NCBI GenBank assembly: GCA_964584245.1
Contig: CAZOZK010000018.1
Coordinates: 1-14,561, forward strand
Length of the DNA stretch: 14,561 nucleotides
Reading direction: 5' to 3'
Source of the DNA: CAZOZK01 sp964584245
Lineage (GTDB): Bacteria > Patescibacteriota > Microgenomatia > UBA1400 > PJMF01
The notes beneath the pieces are model-generated. The model was not told where the DNA came from. It searched no databases and saw nothing but the letters and a program-made list of their open reading frames with translations. Each line of letters opens with the position of its first letter. Positions within the stretch are counted from its first letter, which is position 1. This document shows positions 1-6,133 of the stretch, one piece after another. Both the position numbers and the translations under genes were made by a program.

Positions 1-283
1 AAAAAAATTAGTTGAAAAATTAACTATTTCTGGCAGCAGAATTGAGACAACCTATCAAGGTGTTGAAAGAAATAGTTCTGTATCAGTTAATGGAAAAATT
101 CCTTTCCAAATTGTATCTCATTACACAGACACTGCTACTAACAAGCTCTACATTTTTAAGAGTGATAATCTTTGGTTTGATCCATCTGACTACATCGAGA
201 ATAAAACAATTTCCGTATTAGTCGATCCACGAAACTATAAAATATATCACATGGATATCTCATTTTTGCCTGATCTAGGATAA
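1..283 (+). CDS. Partial protein, C-terminal end; DUF3592-like small membrane-associated family
   Basis: An open frame enters from the left edge (first whole codon at base 2) and stops at TAA 281-283, leaving 93 residues of the C-terminus. The fragment has no membrane helix or catalytic motif. It reads as a beta-rich domain containing VNGKIPFQIVSHY, then FKSDNLWFDPSDYI, then ISVLVDPRNYKIYHMDISFLP. From memory this resembles small bacterial proteins with one or two N-terminal membrane helices followed by a soluble domain ending in a DPxNxxxYxxDxSFLP motif (DUF3592-like). Family assignment is by resemblance only and the function is unknown. By eye it is clearly richer in A+T than the genes that follow. 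The next gene starts 48 bases later. Confidence 0.6.
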   Translation, partial: KKLVEKLTISGSRIETTYQGVERNSSVSVNGKIPFQIVSHYTDTATNKLYIFKSDNLWFDPSDYIENKTISVLVDPRNYKIYHMDISFLPDLG

Positions 284-319
284 GAGCATTCTCCCCTATC
301 CCCTGGCAAGTTCCAAGGT

Positions 320-325
320 TAGAAT
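320..325 (+). promoter_or_regulatory. -10-like hexamer TAGAAT just before the helicase start
   Basis: TAGAAT matches the sigma-70 -10 consensus at five of six positions and ends six bases before the GTG at 332. No convincing -35 lies 16-18 bases upstream and no Shine-Dalgarno sequence is seen. If used, transcription would begin at or next to the start codon (a leaderless mRNA). Inference only. Confidence 0.3.
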
Positions 326-331
326 GGGCGT

Positions 332-1690
332 GTGCAACCTGATCAAGAATTAATTCTCACTTCAAAACTAAGCGAAGCCTTCAATGCCCTTGAACGTGGC
401 ACCGATCATCTGTTTATTACCGGTAAGGCTGGCACGGGAAAATCAACCTTGCTCACAACCTATCGCAATAAGCTACAAGATCTTGGCCAAGAGCTGGTTG
501 TGCTTGCACCAACGGGTGTTGCTGCGCTCAATGTAGATGGTCAAACAATCCACTCATTTTTTAATTTTGCGCCAAATGCCTCGCTAGATGAAGCAGTGAC
601 AGCAGCCAAGCGCCATCGTAAAAAAGAACTGTTTCGTTCACTAACTGAAATTGTGATTGATGAAATTTCTATGGTGCGCAGTGATTTGCTTGATTGTATT
701 GATATCTTTTTGCAGACAGTTCGCCTCAGCCCGCTGCCATTTGGTGGTGTTCGCATGGTCTTTTTTGGTGATTTGTATCAACTGCCTCCAGTGGTGAGTT
801 GGCAAGAAAAAACAGAATTTGCAAAGCTGTATTCCTCACCCTACTTCTTTGGTGCAAAAGTGATGGACCGATTACTTCATGAAGGTTTGTACGGTGGGCT
901 GCAAAGTAGTGCTGCGGGTAGTTCGTACGGCGCGCTGAAATTGATTGAGCTTGACCACATTTTCCGCCAGACCGACACCTCTTTTATTGAAATTCTCAAC
1001 GCCATTAGAAATCAAAGCATGACGGCTGCACATTTGGAGCAACTCAACACGCGGGTGCAAGCCGAGATTGCAACGGATCAAGCTATTATTTTGACAGGTC
1101 GCCGAGACACCGCGCTCGAATTAAATTGGGATCATCTGGCAAGTTTGAAGAGTGGTTTGGGCGAGTATGTTGGCGAAGTCACCGGCACGTTTCCCAAAGG
1201 TCATTTGCCTACTGAGCAATCATTGTCGCTTAAAGTTGGCGCGAGAGTTATGTTCGTGGCAAATGATTCGCAAAAAAGATGGGTCAACGGCACGCTGGGC
1301 ACAATCACCAAAATGAGAGGCGGTGAAGTGGTGGTGCGTTTGGATTCTGGAGAAATTGAACTGGTAACGCCGTACACTTGGGAGTTGTCAAAAATGGTGT
1401 TTAATCAAGACTCAAACATGTTGGAACGAGAAACGCTCGGCTCCTTTAAGCAGTTGCCGATCACGGTTGCACAAGCAATCACCATTCATAAATCTCAGGG
1501 AAAAACTTTCGATCATCTTATAATTGATTTGCGCCGAGGCGTTTTTGCCCACGGGCAGGCCTACGTAGCCTTGTCGCGCTGCCGAACGTTGGAGGGCATG
1601 AGTTTAACCGCACCGCTGCTCAAACAACATGTTATGATGGATCCGCAAGTCGGTACTTTTATGAATCAGTTTTCTTTGGGTGACGTATGA
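332..1690 (+). CDS. PIF1/RecD-like superfamily 1B DNA helicase
   Basis: A 452-residue ATP-dependent helicase of the PIF1/RecD2 type, expected to move 5'->3' on single-stranded DNA and open duplexes or quadruplexes. Walker A is GKAGTGKST (31-39), motif Ia APTGVAAL (59-66), Walker B VIDEIS (108-113) and motif III GDLYQLPPV (146-154). A small beta-barrel insertion (about 300-345, with VNGTLG) precedes motif V TIHKSQGKT (384-392) and motif VI AYVALSRCR (410-418). All core motifs are present and the protein ends soon after motif VI, so it is a bare helicase without added C-terminal domains. GTG at 332 is the first possible start because an in-frame TAG lies at 320-322. Its TGA overlaps the ATG of the next gene in an ATGA junction, which suggests coupled translation. 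The exact substrate cannot be read from sequence. Confidence 0.93.
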   Translation: MQPDQELILTSKLSEAFNALERGTDHLFITGKAGTGKSTLLTTYRNKLQDLGQELVVLAPTGVAALNVDGQTIHSFFNFAPNASLDEAVTAAKRHRKKELFRSLTEIVIDEISMVRSDLLDCIDIFLQTVRLSPLPFGGVRMVFFGDLYQLPPVVSWQEKTEFAKLYSSPYFFGAKVMDRLLHEGLYGGLQSSAAGSSYGALKLIELDHIFRQTDTSFIEILNAIRNQSMTAAHLEQLNTRVQAEIATDQAIILTGRRDTALELNWDHLASLKSGLGEYVGEVTGTFPKGHLPTEQSLSLKVGARVMFVANDSQKRWVNGTLGTITKMRGGEVVVRLDSGEIELVTPYTWELSKMVFNQDSNMLERETLGSFKQLPITVAQAITIHKSQGKTFDHLIIDLRRGVFAHGQAYVALSRCRTLEGMSLTAPLLKQHVMMDPQVGTFMNQFSLGDV

Positions 1691-2985
1691 ACTCGACATT
1701 TTCAGTAGCTACGCTCTCACATTTTAGTCACAAACGCGTCTATATTATGGCGGGTTTTCCTGGCTGTGGAAAATCAACGTTAGCCAAAAAAATTGCCAAG
1801 CAACTTGATTGCGTTTATTTTTCTTCAGATGAAATTCGGGAGGAACTAACCAACCAATCTCGGTTTGATCAAATTGGTGATGATGTGATAAGTAAGGTGC
1901 GCGAAATAGTATATCCCACCATGTATTCCAGAGCTGCTGCTGCACTTAAAGCCGGGAAAAAAGTGGTGTTGGATGCTACACACCTTGAACCTGCTAAGTT
2001 TGCACAGGCACTACCACTTTTGTGGGAGGTAATTACACCAGAGCAAGTCAGTTTTATTGCGGTCAAAACGACATTCAAGACTATCGACAAGCGCATGAAA
2101 AAATTGGATTCAGTGCAAAACCTAGGAGTTTTGAGCAAATCTGGTGGCCAAGAAGCCCAGGAAACGATGTATCAAGCCTGGCGACGTGTCTACGGATATA
2201 TGGAACAGAGAAAAATTGATGGACTGGTTGTTTGGCCAACTCAAAAAAATTCCCACATAGAAGTTGTATCCTCTACTTTGGTTCGGCGTATGCTGACAAA
2301 ACTTATGTGGCTCGCAAAGATCCGCAACATTGTTTGGGACTTAGATGGCACGTTGTATCCGCAAAATCACGAAATGAATGAGTATATTGAATCTACAAAA
2401 ATGCAGGCAATTGCCGCTCACTTGAAATGTACGCCACAGCAGGCTCAAGCGACATTTTCCAAACACTATGCAAAATTAAAGAGTGCTACGCGGGTTCTTG
2501 ATGCACTCGGCTTGCAGGGTCAAGACTTTTTTATCCAAATTTGGAAGACAGTTGATTTATCAAAATATATAGCAAAAAATGCGAAGTTGGTGAAGGCGTT
2601 TGCCCACAGTGTAAAGCAACATGCCGTGCGACACGGCATGCTTACCAATAGCAACACCCAAGAAACTGCGGGCGTAAAACTTAAAGCAATTGGCTTGAAT
2701 CCACGTATTTTTACCCCATTACTTACCTCTGTAGAAATTGGATTTAACAAACCTGATTTGCGCGCATTTGCTCCGGTTCTCGCCCTACAAAAGAATCCAG
2801 CTCACTTACTATATATTGGTGACAAAGAACATACAGATATCGTTCCTGCCAAAAAAGTAGGTATAAAAACTGTGTTGATGCTTGGCGATGAAAAAATCCC
2901 GCACGAAACAGTAGCAGATTTGGTCTGTGCCACACCACTAGAATTGTTGGATTTGATCACCAATTTACATACTCATAGTGATTAA
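1687..2985 (+). CDS. Two-domain P-loop kinase / HAD-family phosphatase fusion (T4 Pnkp-like architecture)
   Basis: A 432-residue fusion. The N-terminal half (about 15-205) is a P-loop kinase of the AAA_33/polynucleotide-kinase type: Walker A GFPGCGKST (23-31), then SSDEIR with D48 and R51 at the spacing of the catalytic Asp and substrate-binding Arg of T4 polynucleotide kinase, DATHLEP (96-102), and a basic lid near R136. The C-terminal half (about 212-432) is a HAD hydrolase: DLDGT (218-222, D218 the predicted nucleophile), TNSN (320-323), K355 in NKPD, and GDKEHTD (378-384). Its helical cap resembles pyrimidine 5'-nucleotidase-like HADs. Kinase-then-phosphatase is the order in T4 Pnkp, so healing of nucleic-acid ends is an attractive guess, but a nucleotide or metabolite substrate is equally open. 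The ATG overlaps the helicase stop. The 3' end overlaps yraN by 29 bases on the other strand. Confidence 0.88.
   Translation: MNSTFSVATLSHFSHKRVYIMAGFPGCGKSTLAKKIAKQLDCVYFSSDEIREELTNQSRFDQIGDDVISKVREIVYPTMYSRAAAALKAGKKVVLDATHLEPAKFAQALPLLWEVITPEQVSFIAVKTTFKTIDKRMKKLDSVQNLGVLSKSGGQEAQETMYQAWRRVYGYMEQRKIDGLVVWPTQKNSHIEVVSSTLVRRMLTKLMWLAKIRNIVWDLDGTLYPQNHEMNEYIESTKMQAIAAHLKCTPQQAQATFSKHYAKLKSATRVLDALGLQGQDFFIQIWKTVDLSKYIAKNAKLVKAFAHSVKQHAVRHGMLTNSNTQETAGVKLKAIGLNPRIFTPLLTSVEIGFNKPDLRAFAPVLALQKNPAHLLYIGDKEHTDIVPAKKVGIKTVLMLGDEKIPHETVADLVCATPLELLDLITNLHTHSD
2620..2640. repeat. Perfect 9-bp inverted repeat with 3-base loop, inside the HAD domain
   Basis: CATGCCGTG (2620-2628), loop CGA, then CACGGCATG (2632-2640). 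It would form a stable hairpin in the mRNA or in either DNA strand. It lies in the coding sequence just before HAD motif II. No T-run follows on either strand, so it is not a typical intrinsic terminator. Confidence 0.8.
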
Positions 2986-3433
2986 TTTCCTTAGGTTGGC
3001 CGCCAACAGAACTATCCACAGAAATCGTAATCAAGTCAAAACGAATCGGGCCGTGCCAGTTTAACTTGGCAGCAATTAACGCACCAATACTAATACTGGC
3101 AATCTTCTTTTTGTAATTGTATGCCTGAGAAAGTGGTCCAAATTGATTATGAACTGCGGTTGCTCGCCGTGTTTTGACCTCAACAAATACTAGAATCTGG
3201 CCATCCGGTGTTTTGGCAATAATATCCACTTCTAACTGCTTCCAACGAAGGTTAGTATCGAGTATAGAAAACTGTTTTTGTTTGAGAAATGTGACGGCAG
3301 TATGCTCGCCAGCTGCACCAAGAAGATTATTCTTTTGAAGTAACTGCTTTGGCGAAAGCGTTCTTTTCTTTAATACGGGTAGCTGCTTTTCCAATTCTTT
3401 CACGTAAGAAGTATAACTTGCTTCTTCTGACAT
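2957..3433 (-). CDS. yraN: YraN/UPF0102 family protein (predicted restriction-endonuclease-like fold)
   Basis: The protein has the UPF0102 core: GAAGEHTAVTFL, then LEVDIIAK, then VFVEVKTRR. The acidic and lysine residues of these blocks form the (D/E)-x(n)-ExK signature of the restriction-endonuclease-like fold. Known members are about 115-130 residues of uncertain role, proposed to act on DNA. The C-terminus is intact (RFDLITI, ending VNW then TGA). The start is unclear. In-frame candidates are TTG 3448, ATG 3433, GTG 3403 and TTG 3394, all inside rplS, and there is no ATG, GTG, TTG or CTG between 3394 and the conserved core. I give the ATG at 3433 (158 residues, AAGGGTG directly upstream), but TTG 3394 (145 residues) fits the usual family length better. 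Last gene of the minus-strand cluster. Confidence 0.85.
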   Translation of the reverse strand: MSEEASYTSYVKELEKQLPVLKKRTLSPKQLLQKNNLLGAAGEHTAVTFLKQKQFSILDTNLRWKQLEVDIIAKTPDGQILVFVEVKTRRATAVHNQFGPLSQAYNYKKKIASISIGALIAAKLNWHGPIRFDLITISVDSSVGGQPKEINHYEYVNW

Positions 3434-3683
3434 CACCCTTACGAACAATTTCGATTTTTTTGATTGAAGGCAAATTGACTGGGAAGATCTTCTCTACACC
3501 AATACTACTGGTTGCGAGTTTGCGAACGGTGAAACTTCGGCCTGTGCCTGAATTTTTGACTGCAATGACGATTCCTTCAAAGATTTGAATTCTTTTTTTG
3601 CCACCTTCGAGAATTTCTTGGTGTACGCGAATGGTATCTCCGCTAGATATTGATTGATTTTGGTGTAAGAAATGCATTGCCAT
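3327..3683 (-). CDS. rplS: 50S ribosomal protein L19
   Basis: A 118-residue protein, close to the usual length of L19 (about 115), a large-subunit protein near the interface with the 30S subunit. The N-terminal half holds SGDTIRVHQEILEGGKKRIQIFEG; then GTGRSFTVRKLATSSIGVEKIFP; and the C-terminal signature GDVRRSKLYFLRERIGKAA is complete. The start at 3683 gives MAMHFL; a second ATG two codons later is possible. No Shine-Dalgarno site is present, and the preceding gene ends 12 bases upstream. The common rpsP-rimM-trmD-rplS order is not seen here; a phosphoribosyltransferase gene precedes instead. The 3' end is shared in another frame with yraN. Confidence 0.96.
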   Translation of the reverse strand: MAMHFLHQNQSISSGDTIRVHQEILEGGKKRIQIFEGIVIAVKNSGTGRSFTVRKLATSSIGVEKIFPVNLPSIKKIEIVRKGDVRRSKLYFLRERIGKAATRIKEKNAFAKAVTSKE

Positions 3684-3692
3684 AAGAAGAGT

Positions 3693-3721
3693 ATTCTACT
3701 CGAGATCTGTAAAGAATGCAA
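3693..3721 (-). promoter_or_regulatory. Candidate promoter before rplS (TTGCAT, 17 bases, TAGAAT)
   Basis: On the minus strand, TAGAAT (3698-3693, five of six consensus positions) ends nine bases before the rplS ATG, and TTGCAT (3721-3716) lies 17 bases further upstream. The -10 includes the TAG stop of the preceding gene. The -35 match is weak (TTG only). It would give a leader of a few bases or none. Confidence 0.35.
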
Positions 3722-4334
3722 CTTCCTCTTTGCTAAAACCGATTTGCTCGAGTTGTTTGAGTATAGTATCTGGTGAATCACCTGCTTTTTTCCATAGTGT
3801 TGACAGCGTTTTGATAGTTTCTCGCACTTCATTGGGGAAAATAACCCAGGCTTTGCTCTCGCGAGCAGAGAAATCGACAGGCGTGGTGCTCCAGGGTTTT
3901 TTAATCAGTACCGCAGTATGAATTGAGGCGGCGCCGTGATAGGCAACGTACTCTTTGGCAAGCTTCATGGTCTCGCCTGTATCCAAAATGTCATCAAAAA
4001 TCAGAATGCGCTCGCCTTTTACCGATACCGGCAAACTTTGAGTGATGACTGGCGTGTGAGATGTGGTGCCAATTCCGGTGTAAAACTCAATTTGAATGCT
4101 GCTGACAGCCTGCACCTTCAAGTAATCAACCATAGATCTGGAAAATGTTAATCCACCTTTAGCCAAGGCGATAATTCGGTCAAACTGTGCACCTGAATCA
4201 ATAATTTGTTTGGCTAGGGCAAAGGTATCCTGACCGAGTAACTCCCAAGGATAAAATTCGTAACTCTGTGTATGAAATTCCTGCGCCGTAAACTGTGCGG
4301 ATAGTTGGGCAGTGAGCTGTGAAGTACTCGACAT
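3696..4334 (-). CDS. Purine-type phosphoribosyltransferase (xanthine/guanine PRT-like)
   Basis: A 212-residue type I phosphoribosyltransferase, which would join a base to PRPP and release pyrophosphate. The PRPP-binding motif is ILIFDDILDTGET (110-122, acidic pair D114/D115). The pyrophosphate loop is ALAKGGL (56-62), with Lys where many relatives have Arg. Near the end, WVIFPNEVRE (163-172) resembles the Trp-x-x-(F/Y)-P-(W)-E segment of archaeal and yeast xanthine/guanine enzymes that packs on the purine, but here Asn replaces the common Trp. A C-terminal helical extension (about 173-212) follows. The N-terminus carries three short (S/T)AQ(L/F)-like repeats (8-18). Its position 16 bases after pyrG suits a role in nucleotide salvage. 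The exact base is not certain. Confidence 0.82.
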   Translation of the reverse strand: MSSTSQLTAQLSAQFTAQEFHTQSYEFYPWELLGQDTFALAKQIIDSGAQFDRIIALAKGGLTFSRSMVDYLKVQAVSSIQIEFYTGIGTTSHTPVITQSLPVSVKGERILIFDDILDTGETMKLAKEYVAYHGAASIHTAVLIKKPWSTTPVDFSARESKAWVIFPNEVRETIKTLSTLWKKAGDSPDTILKQLEQIGFSKEEVAFFTDLE

Positions 4335-4350
4335 AGGTTAGTGCTGTTAG

Positions 4351-6081
4351 TTATTTTTTGGCTGATTTACCCGACTTTTGAAACTGTTGCACCGCTGCTA
4401 AATATTCAATAAACAGTGGATGCGGTTTGAGTGGCAGCGATTTGTACTCGGGATGCGCCTGGGTTGCAATAAAGAATGGATGCATTTTTTGTGGCAACTC
4501 AATCATCTCAACAAAGAAGTCATCTGGAGAGGTTCCAGAAATAACAAATCCAGCTTCTTCGAGTTGTGCACGATAGTCATTGTTGAACTCAAATCGGTGG
4601 CGATGTCGCTCAGAAATCATGTTTTTCTTGGCGTCTTTAAAAGCTTTGTGTTTTGCGTAGATCGAGTGAGCCAAAGTATTTGGCTTGAGGATACAGTCGT
4701 AGGCTCCAAGGCGCATACTTGCTCCTTCACCTTTGATTTGTTGATATTTCACTTCGAAAGGAATGTCATGGATGATTGGATAGGGTGTATTTGGATTCAC
4801 TTCTGTGGTGTGGGCATTTTTGAGTCCAACCACATTTCGTGCGTACTCGATAGAAGCCAACTGCATGCCATAGCAGAGACCTAAATATGGCACTTTATTT
4901 TCTCGGGCATAGGTAATTGCATCAACTTTTCCTTCGACACCGCGTTCTCCCCAGCCAATTGGGACAATTATGCCATCGACTCGTTTGAGATCTTTGACGG
5001 CAGCCGTATCTTTTCGTTCAAGCGCTTCAGCGTTGATAAATACTAAATCAAGTTCTTGATATTGATGCCAACTGGCGTGACTGAGTGACTCAATTAATGA
5101 GTGGTACGAATCTTTGAGCTCGTAATCACCAGTACTAATATACTTGGCAATAATGCCGATACTCACCTTATTCTTTTTAGGTGCGACCACCTTTGAAACC
5201 AGTTCTTTCCATGAACGCATATTTGGTGTTTGTTTTTCTGGCAAACCAAGTTTCTTGAGGACTTTGGTGTCAAACTGCTGCTCCTGGAAAATCAATGGGA
5301 TGTGATAAATAGTTTCTGCATCTGGATTTGAGATAACATCTTCAGGATTTAAATTACAGTAATAGGCAACTTTTTCTTTGCGTTTGTCGTCGATTGGCAC
5401 TTCAGCTCGGCCAACCAAGAAATCTGGCTGAATTCCCATACTATTGAGCATGCGAACAGACAGTTGGGTTGGTTTTGATTTTAATTCATTGATATGTGCT
5501 GGTTTTGGAAAGTAGGTAACGTGGATATGGACAGCATTTTCTGGCTCGCGCAACTTGAGGATACGATAGGCTTCATAATAGACAGAATTTTGGTACTCAC
5601 CAGTGGTGCCACCAAGTTCTACTAAGACGATATCAAAGCCCTCAGCGGCAATGCGAATACGTCGAATCACTTCTTCAGGAATAAAAGGGATTGCGTCAAC
5701 AGTTGCGCCGTCAAAGCGCAAATTTTTTGTGTCATCAATTACTTTTGAGTAGACTTGGCCAATAGTGGTAAAGTTTTTGGTGCCGACAGTCTGGCCCAAA
5801 AATCTCTCGTAGGAACCAAGGTCTAAATCAGCTTCTAGACCATCCTCACACAAAAAGACGTCGCCGTGCTCGATTGGGTTGATGTTTCCGGAGTCAATGT
5901 TGAGGTAGTTTTCACATTTAATGTTGGTGACACTGTAGTTGTGTGCCTTGAGAAGCACTCCAAGTGAAGCAGCAGTTATGCCTTTTCCGAGTCCGGAAAG
6001 TACACCGCCAGAAACAAAAACATACTTGGTTTTTGTCTGCGTATTTTGTGATCGTTGTTTGAGAAGGCCATGGAGTCCCAT
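4351..6081 (-). CDS. pyrG: CTP synthase, divergent amidoligase site
   Basis: A 576-residue CTP synthase, which makes CTP from UTP, ATP and glutamine. The amidoligase domain (about 18-285) starts with KYVFVSGGVLSGLGKGI (P-loop at 24-35) and has EADLDLGSYERF. The glutaminase domain (about 310-565) has nucleophile C403 in GLCYGMQ and H543/E545 in AHPE, so glutamine use looks intact. The segment normally GGTVGDIES reads GGTTGEYQN (157-165): E155, matching the metal-binding Glu140 of the E. coli enzyme, is kept, but residues equivalent to Asp147-Ile148-Glu149 are E162-Y163-Q164. SGNINP replaces the usual PGTMNP. No other in-frame start precedes the P-loop and no Shine-Dalgarno sequence is seen. 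It lies 52 bases after dnaE. Confidence 0.96.
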   Translation of the reverse strand: MGLHGLLKQRSQNTQTKTKYVFVSGGVLSGLGKGITAASLGVLLKAHNYSVTNIKCENYLNIDSGNINPIEHGDVFLCEDGLEADLDLGSYERFLGQTVGTKNFTTIGQVYSKVIDDTKNLRFDGATVDAIPFIPEEVIRRIRIAAEGFDIVLVELGGTTGEYQNSVYYEAYRILKLREPENAVHIHVTYFPKPAHINELKSKPTQLSVRMLNSMGIQPDFLVGRAEVPIDDKRKEKVAYYCNLNPEDVISNPDAETIYHIPLIFQEQQFDTKVLKKLGLPEKQTPNMRSWKELVSKVVAPKKNKVSIGIIAKYISTGDYELKDSYHSLIESLSHASWHQYQELDLVFINAEALERKDTAAVKDLKRVDGIIVPIGWGERGVEGKVDAITYARENKVPYLGLCYGMQLASIEYARNVVGLKNAHTTEVNPNTPYPIIHDIPFEVKYQQIKGEGASMRLGAYDCILKPNTLAHSIYAKHKAFKDAKKNMISERHRHRFEFNNDYRAQLEEAGFVISGTSPDDFFVEMIELPQKMHPFFIATQAHPEYKSLPLKPHPLFIEYLAAVQQFQKSGKSAKK

Positions 6082-6089
6082 GGAAAGTT

Positions 6090-6118
6090 ATTGTAGTCGC
6101 ATGAAATCGAATACGCAA
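6090..6118 (-). promoter_or_regulatory. Candidate promoter before pyrG (TTGCGT, 17 bases, TACAAT)
   Basis: On the minus strand, TACAAT (6095-6090, five of six consensus positions) ends eight bases before the pyrG ATG. TTGCGT (6118-6113) lies exactly 17 bases upstream. The layout closely parallels the one before rplS. Transcription would begin at or within two bases of the start codon. Confidence 0.4.
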
Positions 6119-6133
6119 GCTCAGAATTTTTGG

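Noticed and set aside
287..326. Inverted repeat CATTCT / AGAATG flanking a weaker inner hairpin before the helicase start.
   Set aside because: The arms are six bases with a 28-base loop and the inner stem is bulged; too weak to call a riboswitch or attenuator.
2995..3007. Hairpin GTTGG-CCG-CCAAC after the kinase-HAD gene as a terminator.
   Set aside because: The stem is only five base pairs and no T-run follows on either strand.
4420..4884. A 154-codon open frame on the + strand.
   Set aside because: It is antisense to the conserved glutaminase domain of pyrG, with no start signal or recognisable motif.
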